Under the pieces are notes generated by a model. The model did no database searches. It was not told the origin of the DNA and saw nothing but the letters and a program-made list of their open reading frames with translations. From Ruminiclostridium josui JCM 17888 (GTDB lineage: Bacteria > Bacillota > Clostridia > Acetivibrionales > DSM-1351), in the NCBI RefSeq assembly GCF_000526495.1, contig NZ_JAGE01000001.1:3521001-3585000 (forward strand): a stretch of DNA of 64,000 nt. Direction: 5' to 3'. The translations under genes and the position numbers were made by a program. Positions 54,005 to 64,000 of the stretch are shown one piece after another. How positions within the stretch are numbered: position 1 is the stretch's first letter; each line of letters starts with the position of its first letter.

Positions 54005-56098
54005 TTAAATATTGAATAGGATATCAGCGTAGGTTGGTATAGGCCATATATTTGAATCTACTATACGCTCCAGCTCATCAGCAACCTTTCTTAAGGCTTC
54101 CATTCTTGCAAAAACGTCATTTCTATAGAACATAGCTTGCTCAAAAGTATCTTCAAAAGAATGCTGAGCCTTGCTTAGACTATTTTCTAATAGAGAAATT
54201 TCCTTTTTAAATTGTGAAACAAAGGAAGCTGTTTCATTGAGCAATTCTGTATTAGCACTTAAATCTGCTTCAATTCCGCAGTTCTTAATTTCATTTATAG
54301 ATTTTGCAATTTCAGTTTCAAATTTGATGCAAGCTGGAAGAAGCTGTCTTTTTGCCATTTCAAGCATGGTCATAGCTTCTATATTAATTGTTTTGATATA
54401 TTTCTCAAGTGAGATTTCATATCTTGAATGCATTTCAACTCTGGAGAAGACATTGTGCTTTTCCATAACAGCCATATTCTTTTCCTTCAACAGGCAAGCA
54501 ATTGCTTCCACATAACTTTTAATGTTTGGAAGGCCTCTTTTTTCAGCTTCTTTTACCCATTCATCGGAATAGCCGTTACCATTAAATATTACTCTTCCAT
54601 TTTCTTTTACTACATCTTTAATAATATTGTTTACTTCTTTTGAGAAATCCTTTGCCTTTTCAAGTCTGTCAGCAAACTCTTCAAGAACGTGTGCAACTAT
54701 TGTATTCAAGAAAAAGTTAGGTGATGCAATGGATGCAGAAGAACCAACCATTCTGAATTCAAATTTATTGCCGGTAAAGGCAAAAGGTGATGTTCTGTTT
54801 CTGTCAGTAGTGTCTTTTCTAAGTGCTGGAAGTGTCTTAACACCAACCTTGAGCTTTTCAATGCCATTTGTTTCAATATCTTCTCCAGATACAATCTGAT
54901 CAAGTATTTTTGTAAGATCATCACCAAGGAAAATGGAAATTATAGCAGGTGGGGCTTCGTTTGCACCTAGCCTGTGGTCATTTCCTGGGTTGGAAGCAGA
55001 TAACCTTAAAAGATCGGCATATTCGTCTACAGCTTTTATAACGGCACATAAGAAAATCAGGAATTGTGCATTTTCATGTGGGGTTTTACCCGGGTCAAAA
55101 AGGTTCTGACCATCGTTTGTTGTAAGTGACCAGTTATTATGTTTACCGGAACCGTTAACTCCTGCAAAGGGCTTTTCATGCAACAGACATACCAAACCAT
55201 GTCTTAGGGCAACTGTTTTCAAAAGTTCCATAACAAGCTGATTATGGTCAGTGGCAATATTAGCAGTTGTAAAAATAGGAGCAAGCTCATGCTGCGCAGG
55301 AGCAACTTCATTATGCTCTGTTTTTGCTGAAATACCAAGCTTCCATAATTCATGGTCAAGATCTTTCATAAAAGCTGAAACTCTTGGCTTTATACTGCCG
55401 TAGTAATGATCATCCATTTCCTGTCCCTTTGGAGCTTTGGAGCCAAAAAGAGTACGTCCTGTGAAAATCAAATCTTTCCTTTTATCGTACATTTTCTTAT
55501 CAATAAGGAAATATTCCTGCTCAGGGCCAACGGTTGGAGTAACCCTAGTAACATTTTCATTACCGAAAAGCTTGAGCAGCCTTACTGCATTTTTTGAAAG
55601 GCATTCCATAGATCTTAAGAGAGGCGTTTTTTTATCAAGTGTTTCACCTGTATATGAGCAGAATGCTGTTGGGATATACAACGTATTGTTCTTAATAAAT
55701 GCAGGTGAAGTACAGTCCCAAGCGGTGTAGCCTCGTGCCTCAAAAGTGGCTCTTAAACCTCCAGAAGGGAAAGATGAGCCATCTGCTTCACCTTTAATCA
55801 ACTCTTTGCCGGAGAATTCCAATATTACTTTTCCATCATCAGTAGGATTAATGAAGGAATCATGTTTTTCCGCTGTAATGCCAGTCATTGGCTGAAACCA
55901 GTGTGTATAGTGGGTAGCACCTTTTTCGATTGCCCAATCCTTCATTGAACTGGCAACTACTTCAGCTATTTCAAAATCTAACGGAAGACCTTCATCAATA
56001 GTTTTTTTCAATGCCTTGTATGTAGCTTTAGGCAACCGTTCTCTCATTACGGTATCATTGTATACATTTGAACCGAATATTTGGCTTATCAGACTCAT
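54005..56098 (-). CDS. glnN: Glutamine synthetase type III
   Basis: 697 residues, the length of the GSIII (GlnN) family, rather than about 445 or 470 for [31 protein letters not shown] and [12 protein letters not shown] carry the metal and glutamate ligands, and [15 protein letters not shown] is GSIII-specific. The C-terminal 150-residue helical region is also a family trait. It makes glutamine from glutamate, ammonia and ATP. The minus-strand GAGGTGATTT precedes its ATG. Confidence 0.95.
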   Translation of the reverse strand: MSLISQIFGSNVYNDTVMRERLPKATYKALKKTIDEGLPLDFEIAEVVASSMKDWAIEKGATHYTHWFQPMTGITAEKHDSFINPTDDGKVILEFSGKELIKGEADGSSFPSGGLRATFEARGYTAWDCTSPAFIKNNTLYIPTAFCSYTGETLDKKTPLLRSMECLSKNAVRLLKLFGNENVTRVTPTVGPEQEYFLIDKKMYDKRKDLIFTGRTLFGSKAPKGQEMDDHYYGSIKPRVSAFMKDLDHELWKLGISAKTEHNEVAPAQHELAPIFTTANIATDHNQLVMELLKTVALRHGLVCLLHEKPFAGVNGSGKHNNWSLTTNDGQNLFDPGKTPHENAQFLIFLCAVIKAVDEYADLLRLSASNPGNDHRLGANEAPPAIISIFLGDDLTKILDQIVSGEDIETNGIEKLKVGVKTLPALRKDTTDRNRTSPFAFTGNKFEFRMVGSSASIASPNFFLNTIVAHVLEEFADRLEKAKDFSKEVNNIIKDVVKENGRVIFNGNGYSDEWVKEAEKRGLPNIKSYVEAIACLLKEKNMAVMEKHNVFSRVEMHSRYEISLEKYIKTINIEAMTMLEMAKRQLLPACIKFETEIAKSINEIKNCGIEADLSANTELLNETASFVSQFKKEISLLENSLSKAQHSFEDTFEQAMFYRNDVFARMEALRKVADELERIVDSNIWPIPTYADILFNI

Positions 56099-56464
56099 AA
56101 ATCACCTCATAAAATATTTTTAAGGCATCCGGCTGTATTCTGGATACCAATAATTATTAATATTACCTAATAAAGATACAATTTTTCAGTACTAATTGCA
56201 AGCATAAAATGGACTGGCGTCTTTTCTGAAGCTAAATATTTATAAAATTCTTTAAAAACCACTATATTTTCTCCTTACAAAGGTAAAAATTGCAATATCC
56301 TTAAAATTCTATTTCAAAAAAATGAATATTTATTCGTGAATTTTAGAGGTAATTTAGGGAAATTGAAAAAGAAAGCTGTTGCTATGATATAATACAATTA
56401 ACACACTGTTTTATGGGCTTATTGTAGACATAATATTTATAACGGGCATAGGTAGGTGGCACAT
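56099..56464. other. Intergenic region between divergent glnN and transglutaminase genes
   Basis: About 360 nt, AT-rich. A possible plus-strand promoter is TTGAAA at 56363-56368 with TATAAT at 56388-56393 (19-bp spacing). I see no clear glnN promoter and no recognisable riboswitch. Confidence 0.4.
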
Positions 56465-57661
56465 TTGATAGATATACTGACAAATCCAATTAATATTATA
56501 ATAATTCTACCTGTTTTAATAACTCTGATAAGTTCTCTTGTAACTAGATATAATCGCGAAAGAGTTATTAAAAGTTTTTATTCAATAATAAACAGTGTAG
56601 AGCTAATTTCAGGCTTATTAATTGCCTTGTTATTAACAAGGGGAATTCTATTTGACAATGGCAATAAGTTTTTTGTATTTATCCGTAACCATATGCCTGA
56701 AAATATCAAAGCAAGTTTGGAAGCAAATAATATATATACATATTTATGTGTCGCTTTTGTTGTGCTATTGATTGTTGTGCTGATAATTAAGCTGATTATG
56801 TATCCTTTGTATAAGCATGTATTTGGAGCTATGGCTCAAGGAATATACAAGGTTATGAGCTCAATGAGTTCTGTGACGCGAAGAATAATTTCATTTGTCT
56901 GCAGTATACCAAAGGCAGCGGTTTCATTAATATGTATCTGCTTTGTACTGTATTTTTTTTCGTACTATTTTACAGTACCCGGTTTATCGCTGTGGATAGA
57001 TGATTCGGTAGTGCTTCAGGGAGTTTATAAAACGGCTCTGAAGCCGGTAGTTGAATCTGAAATTGCTAAGAAAATACCGGTAATAATTAATGATCGTTTT
57101 GTAAGCCCTACAATGAATGGGCAGGAAGTTAAATTAGCCGAAAATATCAGAGATACTCTTGATAATTATAATATAAAAGTTATTCAATACTTTAACGGAG
57201 TAACCCTTGATGATGCGGTAAAATCAAATGATGAAATAGATAAACTGGCTCTTGAATTAACAAAGGGAAAGACCGGGGAGTATGAGAAAGCAAAGGCTAT
57301 CTACAAATGGATAACTAAAAATATAAAATATGATTACCCAAAAGCAAAACAGATTGCTATTAAGACAGAAGGAACTAAATCAGGCTCTATAATATGTTAT
57401 GAAACAAGGAAAGGAATTTGCTTTGACTACTCAAGCCTCTTTATTTCAATGTGCAGAGCAAACGGTATAAAGGTAAGGCTGGTTACGGGACTCGGCTATA
57501 GTGGACTAGCTTGGGGAGATCATGCATGGAATCAGTTCTACGATAGCAATGAGAAAAAATGGATAAATGTAGATTGTACCTTTGGTGTTACCGGAAACTA
57601 CTTTAACTCTCCAAAATTCAATTTGGATCACAAAGGAGATCGAGTACAAGAAGAGTGGTAA
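56465..57661 (+). CDS. Membrane protein with extracytoplasmic transglutaminase-like domain
   Basis: 398 residues from TTG 56465 (GGTAGGTGG upstream), or GTG 56456. Hydrophobic segments lie at about 8-25, 42-60, 92-115 and 145-172. The transglutaminase core (about 280-390) has Cys in KGICFDYSSLF, His in GDHAWNQFY and Asp in VDCTFGVTG. Such proteins act outside the membrane as proteases or amidases; substrate unknown. Confidence 0.85.
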   Translation: MIDILTNPINIIIILPVLITLISSLVTRYNRERVIKSFYSIINSVELISGLLIALLLTRGILFDNGNKFFVFIRNHMPENIKASLEANNIYTYLCVAFVVLLIVVLIIKLIMYPLYKHVFGAMAQGIYKVMSSMSSVTRRIISFVCSIPKAAVSLICICFVLYFFSYYFTVPGLSLWIDDSVVLQGVYKTALKPVVESEIAKKIPVIINDRFVSPTMNGQEVKLAENIRDTLDNYNIKVIQYFNGVTLDDAVKSNDEIDKLALELTKGKTGEYEKAKAIYKWITKNIKYDYPKAKQIAIKTEGTKSGSIICYETRKGICFDYSSLFISMCRANGIKVRLVTGLGYSGLAWGDHAWNQFYDSNEKKWINVDCTFGVTGNYFNSPKFNLDHKGDRVQEEW

Positions 57662-57665
57662 ATAA

Positions 57666-57986
57666 TCAAGATAACACCTTTTTTAGAATTTTTCCTCCCT
57701 TATATTCTATGTTTTCATGGGTATAATTTTCATAGTAGTGACTATGTGAGTTTGCCATGCTGAGTCTTCCACCAATTTTATGTTTGTGTCCGTGGGTAGT
57801 TTTTATCGGTAACCCTGTTATTCCTGAATATATATGGCAATGCCCGTTAAAGGAAGATGTTCCAAAATATATATGGAAATGGAATAGCCCTATACCAAAC
57901 ATATATTCAGTATGTCCCGTAAGTCTGTGAGAGTGCTTTTCACTAGTTAAACTATTAAATTTGTAAAAATGATAGTGATTAACCAT
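57666..57986 (-). CDS. YmaF-family histidine-rich protein
   Basis: 106 residues with sixteen or more His (HYHFYKF, HSHRLTGHTEY, HGHKHK, HSHYYE) and repeated G-x-H-x-H patterns, as in the YmaF family of Firmicutes. The role is not known; metal binding is likely. Converges with the transglutaminase gene with only 4 nt between stops. Confidence 0.8.
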   Translation of the reverse strand: MVNHYHFYKFNSLTSEKHSHRLTGHTEYMFGIGLFHFHIYFGTSSFNGHCHIYSGITGLPIKTTHGHKHKIGGRLSMANSHSHYYENYTHENIEYKGGKILKKVLS

Positions 57987-58144
57987 AAGCTTTCTCCCTT
58001 TAGCTATTATTCCCTTTATTATTGTGCATTAGTGTATAATAATTTATTATAAAAAATAATGGAATTAATAAAGCAGTTTACCATATATGTTATAATACTT
58101 TTAGTTAGTAAATTGGTAAACCTAATAAGGAAGGATTAAATTAA

Positions 58145-58411
58145 ATGATGGAATCAATAGTTGCCATTATATTACTTATAGCTAACATACCTGTTTATAA
58201 GAAAATATTGCGATGTATATTTCGTGATAGAGAGGATATTAATGATGCAATAAAATATTCATTTACCCCAGATTTATTTTCACTTTTTAAAGGGAATTAT
58301 TGGAAAGACAAGATGGGCGAAGCCAAAATTTCAGCATTTGTATTTTGCTGTGTTGCTGTTGTTGTAATTGAATTTTTAATAATAAAATGGATAATAGGCA
58401 TTTTTGCATAA
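58145..58411 (+). CDS. Small membrane protein
   Basis: 88 residues with two transmembrane helices (4-22 and 66-86) and a charged loop. No family recognised. GAAGGA precedes the ATG (58145 or 58148). 39 nt separate it from the M24 peptidase gene. Confidence 0.65.
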   Translation: MMESIVAIILLIANIPVYKKILRCIFRDREDINDAIKYSFTPDLFSLFKGNYWKDKMGEAKISAFVFCCVAVVVIEFLIIKWIIGIFA

Positions 58412-58450
58412 GAATAAATCAAAACAATTAATAAACGGAGTTTACATAGT

Positions 58451-59644
58451 ATGAAAGAGATTTTAACTAAAAGAGAACTTGAGAATAGAGTTAAGCGGCT
58501 GTGTGTCAAAGCTACAGAAAAATATCCGGACTGGGATACAATAATAATATTAGGGCGTGTTAATCAGTATTATTTTACGGGAACTATGCAAGACGGAATA
58601 CTTATAATTAAAAATGGCGGGAAATTAATGTATTTTGCCAGAAGAAGCTATGAACGTGCAAAAATAGAGTCACCTTTATCCGATTGCATATATCCTATGG
58701 GAAAATACTCTGATGCTGCAGAGGTTTGTGGTAAGTTGTTCGGAAATACACTTTTAGAAACTGATATTGCAACTATTGAAGTACTTGAAAGACTTAAGAA
58801 TCAATTTGAGATAGATAGGATTTACCCTATAAAAAAGATATTGTCTGAGGTAAGAGCAATTAAAAGTCAGTATGAACTTGATGCTATAAGAGAGGCTGGA
58901 AAACGACACAAACACCTGCTTGAGGAAGTTGTACCAAGTATTTTAAGAGAAGGAATGAGCGAGGTAGAATTATCGGCAGAGTTGTTTGAAAAAATGCTAA
59001 AACTTGGACATCAGGGTGTTTCGCGGTTCAATAGCTATCAGACTGAAATGATAATAGGACAAATTGCTTTTGGAGTAAATTCTCTGTATCCTACTAATTT
59101 TGACGGTCCCGGAGGCATGAAAGGTTTAAGCCCAGCAGTACCATTGTTTGGAAGTAGCAAAACTCTTCTAAAAAAAGGTGATTTGGTTTTTATTGATGTA
59201 GGTTTCTGTATTGAAGGATATCATAGTGACAAAACACAGGTTTATATGTTTGGTGGGAAGCCTTCAGATGAAGTACAAAAAATACACAGGCAATGTGTTG
59301 AGATACAAAAGAAGACTGCGGCTCTTCTAAAACCCGGCAATATACCATCTGAAATATACAGCAGTATAATAGGTGGTCTTGACTCTTCGTTTTTAGAAAA
59401 CTTTATGGGTTTTGGAGATAGAGTTGCTAGATTTTTGGGTCATGGAGTTGGTCTTCATGTAGATGAACTTCCTGTAATAGCAAAAGGCTTTGACAATCCA
59501 ATAAAAGAGAATATGGTTTTTGCCATTGAACCCAAAAAAGGTGTACCACAAGTTGGAATGGTAGGCGGCGAGGACACATATATCGTTACGCCTGATGGAA
59601 GTGAGAGCATTACAGGAGGAGAAAGGGATATTATATCAGTATAG
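58451..59644 (+). CDS. M24-family Xaa-Pro peptidase
   Basis: 397 residues. An N-terminal creatinase-like domain (1-130) precedes the pita-bread catalytic domain: metal ligands in FIDVGFCIEGYHSDKT (two Asp), GHGVGLHVDE (His), AIEPKKG (Glu) and GGEDTYIV (Glu). Likely cleaves N-terminal residues before proline. ACGGAG precedes the ATG by 10 nt. Complete length for the family. Confidence 0.9.
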   Translation: MKEILTKRELENRVKRLCVKATEKYPDWDTIIILGRVNQYYFTGTMQDGILIIKNGGKLMYFARRSYERAKIESPLSDCIYPMGKYSDAAEVCGKLFGNTLLETDIATIEVLERLKNQFEIDRIYPIKKILSEVRAIKSQYELDAIREAGKRHKHLLEEVVPSILREGMSEVELSAELFEKMLKLGHQGVSRFNSYQTEMIIGQIAFGVNSLYPTNFDGPGGMKGLSPAVPLFGSSKTLLKKGDLVFIDVGFCIEGYHSDKTQVYMFGGKPSDEVQKIHRQCVEIQKKTAALLKPGNIPSEIYSSIIGGLDSSFLENFMGFGDRVARFLGHGVGLHVDELPVIAKGFDNPIKENMVFAIEPKKGVPQVGMVGGEDTYIVTPDGSESITGGERDIISV

Positions 59645-59781
59645 GAATGGATAGATTATAGCTTTATTGCCTAATCAAGAAAGACAGGTTATCATATTTT
59701 TAATTTTCAAAAATAAACATATATAGAGTATAGAGCTTGAAAGCACTTTTTAAAGAGAAAATCTATATATGGGAGTGTTTG

Positions 59782-60567
59782 ATGATGAAAATAAGATTGT
59801 TATTGGTAAAGGCAAAAAAAATACCCAAAAAAGTTGCAATTGCGATAATGTTTATACTGATATGTACAATATTTGTTACAATAGGTTATACGACTGATTC
59901 GATTGGAGTTTTTAACTCAGCAAAGCACCTTCCAATTTACAGTGTTGAAACAGATAAAAATGCTGTATCAATTACATTTGATTGTGCATGGGGTGCAGAT
60001 GACATATCTCAAATACTTGATACCCTTAAAAGCGAGAATGTAAAAGCAACATTTTTTATGGTTGGTCAGTGGGCTGAAAAGTTTCCTGATGCAGTTAAAC
60101 TTATAGCAAATGACGGTCATGATATTGCCAACCACGGGTATTCGCACTTGCGTATGAGTACAATCAGTAAGGAGAAGTGCAAAAGCGAAATAGAGCTATG
60201 CAATAAAAAGCTTGAAGAAATATCAGGAGAAAAAATAAATCTTTTCAGGCCTCCATACGGAGATTACAATAATACGGTTATTGATACTTGTAATGAAATG
60301 GGATGTTACCCCATTCAATGGAATGTTGACAGTCTTGATTGGCGTAAGGAAATGAGCAGGCAGGATATATTGGACAGAATTCTCAAGAGAACCAAACCTG
60401 GAGCAATACTGCTTTTCCATAACGATACCAAGTATACTGCGCAGCTTCTCCCTGAGATTATAAAAGGGCTTAAATCTCAGGGACTAGAATTCTTACCTGT
60501 ATCCCAGCTAATAATGAAAGAGAATTATTACATAGATGAACAGGGTAGACAGCATAAGAATAAGTAA
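59782..60567 (+). CDS. Polysaccharide deacetylase (CE4), PdaB-like
   Basis: 261 residues from ATG 59782 (GGGAGTG upstream); a longer frame from 59737 is unsupported. A signal anchor (16-38) precedes the NodB domain: TFDCAWGADD (Asp motif), HDIANHGYSH (His-Xaa3-His metal site), FRPPYGDYN and LLFHND. Likely removes acetyl groups from wall glycans; PdaB homologues act in spore cortex formation. The catalytic residues are present. Confidence 0.9.
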   Translation: MMKIRLLLVKAKKIPKKVAIAIMFILICTIFVTIGYTTDSIGVFNSAKHLPIYSVETDKNAVSITFDCAWGADDISQILDTLKSENVKATFFMVGQWAEKFPDAVKLIANDGHDIANHGYSHLRMSTISKEKCKSEIELCNKKLEEISGEKINLFRPPYGDYNNTVIDTCNEMGCYPIQWNVDSLDWRKEMSRQDILDRILKRTKPGAILLFHNDTKYTAQLLPEIIKGLKSQGLEFLPVSQLIMKENYYIDEQGRQHKNK

Positions 60568-60775
60568 TCGTTACATAAGAAGAGAACTTTTCAGATTTAG
60601 TGCTAATTTTAAGACGGATATTGAATTTCTTCTGTTACTAATTCAATAATGTTATTTTTGATAATAATTATTTTTATACCTTTTTGTTGATTTAAGTATA
60701 ATTATTACTTATAATGTAAAATAATGTTTTAATTGCAATTATATACATTAAGGATTTAGTTAACAGGAGGGTAAA

Positions 60776-61387
60776 ATGATAGAAGTAATTAAGAAAGTCA
60801 AATTTGCAGCATTAGCTTTATTTGTTGTAGCAGGATTACTATTCATGTCAAATACCGTATATGCAGGGAGCACATTGACCTCTGATGACGGGTTATGGAA
60901 TTTTACTGAGGCTGGCGAAATAGGTAACTATTTGGGTAGTGAGAGTGTAGTAACAATACCTGAGCAGCTTACATCAAATGGCGTCACATATAATATCACA
61001 AAGATACCTTGGAATGCATTAAGCTGGAATCAAAATATTACTCAGATTAACATAGGCAAAAATATTACATCTATAGCTAATGCTCCATTTGTAGATATGA
61101 CAAGCCTAAAAGATATAAAGGTAAGTTCTGAAAATGCAGATTACTGTGACATAAACGGCATTTTATATAACAAGGCAAAAACAAAATTGATGAGATTTCC
61201 TCAGATGAATTCCACTGAGGTTTTGGAATTACCGGATACATATGTAGAGAGTAATATCAATGCTTTGGAAAAATGTTCAAATGTATACAAGCTAATAATA
61301 CCTGCAAGCTACACGGGGAAAGCAAGCAATGTGGGGGAAGCATTAAGCTATAAATCTTTTCCGAATTTAGGAGCCTGTGAAGAAAAG
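60776..61387 (+). pseudogene. 5' part of a BspA-type LRR/transglutaminase/dockerin gene, split by an insertion
   Basis: ATG 60776 (CAGGAGGG upstream). A signal peptide (1-30) is followed by BspA-like leucine-rich-repeat segments (VTIPEQLTSNGVTYNITKIP and SLKDIKVSSENADYCDINGI). The frame runs into the left end of an IS256-family element and stops within it at about 61429. The reading frame continues in phase at 62811 on the far side (EEK to DYFTHSNLEE), so this is one gene cut in two. Confidence 0.85.
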
Positions 61388-61442
61388 TCTGTAAAATCAG
61401 CTTTCTATGATAAAATCAAATTATCATAGGAGGCTATTTTTT

Positions 61443-62669
61443 ATGGCAAGAAGAAAGAATTCGATGAGCGAAGGAAAAAAGAACATTATTGCATCCCTAC
61501 TTCAAGAGTATGACATCAAGACTGCAGAAGACATCCAGGAAGCACTTAAAGACTTGTTAGGGGGTACCATTCAGAGCATGTTGGAAGCCGAGATGGATCA
61601 GCATTTAGGCTATGAACCATACGAACGTTCCAATAACACCAATTACAGGAACGGAAAAAAATCCAAATCAATACAAAGTACATATGGTAAGATGGAAATT
61701 GACGTTCCACAAGATCGAGAATGTTCCTTTGAGCCTCAAATCGTGAAGAAGCGTCAAAAGGATATCTCAAGCATTGACCAAAAGATCATTGCTATGTATG
61801 CAAGAGGTTTGACAACTCGCCAGATCTCTGACCAGATCGAAGAAATCTACGGATTTGAAGTTAGTGAAGGCATGGTATCCGATATCACAAACAAACTGCT
61901 TCCAGAAATTGAGGAATGGCAACAACGTCCACTATCCAGCGTTTACCCAATTGTATTCATAGATGCTGTGCACTTTTCTGTTAGGGACAACAATGTCATC
62001 AAGAAGCTGGCTGCATACATCATTCTTGGAATCAATGAAGAAGGCCAAAAGGAAGTGTTAAGCATTCAGATAGGCCAAAATGAAAGCAGTAAATATTGGC
62101 TTAGTGTCCTAAATGAACTGAAGAACCGTGGAGTCAAGGATATTCTTATACTTTGTGCAGATGGCCTGAGTGGCATCAAGGAATCCATTGCTGTAGCTTT
62201 TCCGGAAACAGAGTATCAACGCTGCATAGTCCATCAGGTAAGAAACACACTAAAATATGTTGCAGACAAAGATAAGAAGGAGTTTGCTAATGACCTGAAG
62301 ACAATCTACCATGCCCCTACAGAGGAGACCGGATATGAGCGTATGATGCAAATTACGGACAAGTGGCAGGACCGTTATCCTAACGCCATGAAGAGTTGGT
62401 CTACGAACTGGGATATCCTAAGCCCGATTTTCAAGTTTTCTACGGATGTTCGCAAGGTAATCTACACAACCAATGCTATAGAAAGCCTGAACAGCACATA
62501 TCGTCGTCTGAATCGTCAAAGAAGCGTATTTCCAAGTGACACAGCCCTCTTAAAGGCCCTATATCTAGCAACCTTTGAGGCAACCAAGAAGTGGACTATG
62601 ACTCTCCGTAACTGGGGTAAAGTCTACGGTGAGTTGTCCATCATGTATGAGGGCAGGCTTCAGCAATAA
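61443..62669 (+). CDS. IS256-family (Mutator-type) transposase
   Basis: 408 residues from ATG 61443 (GGAGG upstream); the frame runs back to 61407 across the terminal repeat. Family hallmarks are MDQHLGYEPYER, DVPQDRECSFEPQIVKK, the DDE core (VFIDAVHFSV, LCADGLSGIKE) and YTTNAIESLNSTYRRLN with the catalytic Glu. Length fits. It appears intact and could be active. Confidence 0.92.
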   Translation: MARRKNSMSEGKKNIIASLLQEYDIKTAEDIQEALKDLLGGTIQSMLEAEMDQHLGYEPYERSNNTNYRNGKKSKSIQSTYGKMEIDVPQDRECSFEPQIVKKRQKDISSIDQKIIAMYARGLTTRQISDQIEEIYGFEVSEGMVSDITNKLLPEIEEWQQRPLSSVYPIVFIDAVHFSVRDNNVIKKLAAYIILGINEEGQKEVLSIQIGQNESSKYWLSVLNELKNRGVKDILILCADGLSGIKESIAVAFPETEYQRCIVHQVRNTLKYVADKDKKEFANDLKTIYHAPTEETGYERMMQITDKWQDRYPNAMKSWSTNWDILSPIFKFSTDVRKVIYTTNAIESLNSTYRRLNRQRSVFPSDTALLKALYLATFEATKKWTMTLRNWGKVYGELSIMYEGRLQQ

Positions 62670-62687
62670 AATCAGGACAATCAAAAA

Positions 62688-62705
62688 CACCCTTTTGGAA
62701 GGGTG
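62688..62705 (+). terminator. Hairpin after the IS256 transposase
   Basis: CACCCTT pairs with AAGGGTG. Confidence 0.55.
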
Positions 62706-62810
62706 CTATTGACATGCCATTAATTTACTATTATATTGTAGACAAGTTATGAAAGCCAGCATCTGGCCTTCACAACTCTAATAAAATTATCATAGAAAGC
62801 TATTTACAGA

Positions 62811-63857
62811 GATTATTTCACACACTCGAATTTAGAGGAAATTGAGGTTTCGCAAGGGAACACCAATTACACAAGCCAAGATGGTGTTCTTTACAATTAT
62901 GATAAATCAAAGCTTATATGGTACCCTGCTAAAAGGCCTGCCACTGATTTTTCAATTCCCGATAGTGTTAATATGATAATTTATAATGCATTTGCGAACG
63001 CCACAAATTTAAAAAATGTAAACCTGACCTCTAATATTAATACAATACAATCTTGTTTTTCAGGATGTGAATTAACATCTATTAATCATATTACAACAAG
63101 GGAAGAATATATTAATTGGGATACTTCAATCAAATCCGTATTTCAAAATAATTTGAATATTTTTGAACAACAACCATTTTTAAAATCTCTGGTTGAGCAG
63201 GAAGTCCAATATGCTGTGGATAACTATATTCAAGAAGGCATGAATGATTACCAAAAAATCAAGGCATTATATAATTATGCTACTAATAAAGTATCTTATA
63301 TTACAAGTGGTAGCACATCAGACTTAAAAAATCATTGCATAAGCTCAATATTTCTTGGTGATTCCACAGTATGTGAGGGCTATACTTTAGGCATGGCTTT
63401 ACTATTAGACAAGGTAGGAATAACAAATTGTCCTGTTTCAGGAGGAAATCATGCATGGAATCTTGTATATCTAAATGATACATGGTTACAAATTGATGCT
63501 ACGTGGGATGATGAGGGCGATATGGCTGGTACCACCTATTTCTTAAGAACAACTGATGAGTATAAAGAGTTGGGCCATCCAAGTTATAAATCCTTATGTA
63601 ACTCAAATTTTACTGATTATAGCTTTGGCACGGATAAGAGCGTATATTCCAAAAATTTACCGAAGTGTGATGCAACTATAGGAGATATTAATAAGGACAA
63701 GATACTTAATCAGCAGGATTTATATTCCATGCAGAATGAAATCCGGGCCTATGCTATGTATTGGCAAGATGGCTATTATAACGTGATGGCAGATATGAAC
63801 CGTGATGGGGAAATTAATTCAGATGATTATAACTTACTGAATGATTTAGTTTATTAA
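62811..63857 (+). pseudogene. 3' part of the split gene: LRR end, transglutaminase-like domain and type I dockerin
   Basis: Reading in frame from 62811: an LRR segment (LEEIEVSQGNTNYTSQDGVL), then a transglutaminase-like core with Cys in STVCEGYTLGMALL, His in GGNHAWNLVY and Asp in LQIDATWDD. The C-terminus is a type I dockerin with two calcium-loop repeats (GDINKDKILNQQDLYSMQ and ADMNRDGEINSDDYNLLND). The dockerin would dock the protein to a cellulosome scaffoldin. Internal ATGs lack ribosome sites; without its signal peptide the fragment would not be secreted. Confidence 0.85.
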
Positions 63858-63873
63858 AGAGAGTTTAGTTTTA

Positions 63874-63908
63874 AAAAGCTATTTTGCAGGCTGCAAAATA
63901 GCTTTTGT
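63874..63908. terminator. Strong bidirectional terminator
   Basis: AAAAGCTATTTTGCA pairs with TGCAAAATAGCTTTT; the T tract serves both the dockerin gene and the converging gene at the window edge. Confidence 0.85.
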
Positions 63909-64000
63909 ATTCTGAACAGCTTTACACATATTTATAAGCTGGTCACCATTTATACATTCAATTACATTTTTATGGCAAAAAACTTTTGTAGATGGCTTGA
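63879..64000 (-). CDS. 3' end of an unidentified gene (partial)
   Basis: A minus-strand frame open to the window edge and ending at 63879, giving 39 residues (for example HKNVIECINGDQLINMCKAV). The stop lies in the terminator hairpin. Too short to assign a family. Confidence 0.4.
   Translation of the reverse strand, partial: KPSTKVFCHKNVIECINGDQLINMCKAVQNTKAILQPAK

Larger units (their letters stand above)
61388..62810 (+). mobile_element. IS256-family insertion sequence, about 1.42 kb
   Basis: The ends form an inverted repeat of about 24 bp with a small gap: TCTGTAAAATCAGCTTTCTA at the left and, on the opposite strand at the right, TCTGTAAATAGCTTTCTATG. It encodes one Mutator-type transposase. 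The expected 8-9-bp target duplication is not visible at these borders. Exact removal leaves the host gene in frame. Confidence 0.75.

Noticed and set aside
56099..56464. Glutamine riboswitch upstream of glnN
   Set aside because: I could not recognise the conserved core or stems in this stretch.

Overview
The window reads as a low-GC Firmicutes chromosome of the class Clostridia. Evidence: AT-rich DNA, strong AGGAGG-type ribosome sites, a type III glutamine synthetase, a 2-oxoacid:ferredoxin oxidoreductase operon, several clostridial ferredoxins and, near the right end, a secreted protein ending in a type I dockerin. The dockerin points to a cellulosome-forming relative of Ruminiclostridium; this is inference from gene content, not a database match.

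Positions 1 to about 37-38.8 kb look like one end of an integrated mobile element. It ends at an excisionase-like gene (35391) and a tyrosine recombinase (35680); the other end lies left of the window. The first 5 kb is defence-like: the tail of a PD-(D/E)XK helicase or restriction subunit, an AbrB regulator with a zinc ribbon, an AIPR (abortive phage infection) protein whose reading frame breaks at an A7 tract, a SEC-C protein, a PD-(D/E)XK nuclease-like protein and a coiled-coil partner. From 5.5 to 9 kb are small mobile-element genes, a second nuclease-like gene and an XRE repressor next to a perfect palindrome. From 9.6 to 31 kb is the most unusual part. A large FtsK/HerA/VirD4-like ATPase with a C-terminal hydrophobic segment is accompanied by six exported proteins (two SLH paralogues, a transglutaminase-like protein with copper-amine-oxidase-type repeats, a short Cna/CarboxypepD-like protein, a 1301-residue PEPT-repeat surface protein with a cytoplasmic tail, and an 886-residue unknown), small membrane proteins, a lone CheY, four coiled-coil/helix-turn-helix proteins and two HNH-like proteins. 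I see no relaxase, VirB4 or other T4SS gene and no phage head or tail gene. This cluster is my candidate for an undescribed surface or DNA-transfer system. A complete IS21-family element with a 5-bp target duplication sits at 31.5-33.9 kb, and a SymE-like gene lies just before the integration module.

Positions 38.9 kb to the end are ordinary chromosome: an Imm63-like protein, ZapA, a ferredoxin, an amidohydrolase, an iron-sulfur flavoprotein, TcdA, a MinD-like ATPase, a membrane-anchored MutS homologue, the ferredoxin/VorB/TPP/gamma subunits of a 2-oxoacid oxidoreductase, a MacB-type ABC transporter with its own two-component system, glutamine synthetase III, a membrane transglutaminase, YmaF, an M24 peptidase and a PdaB-like deacetylase. 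At 60.8-63.9 kb a leucine-rich-repeat/transglutaminase/dockerin gene is split by an IS256-family insertion. Transcription units are separated by clear hairpin terminators.
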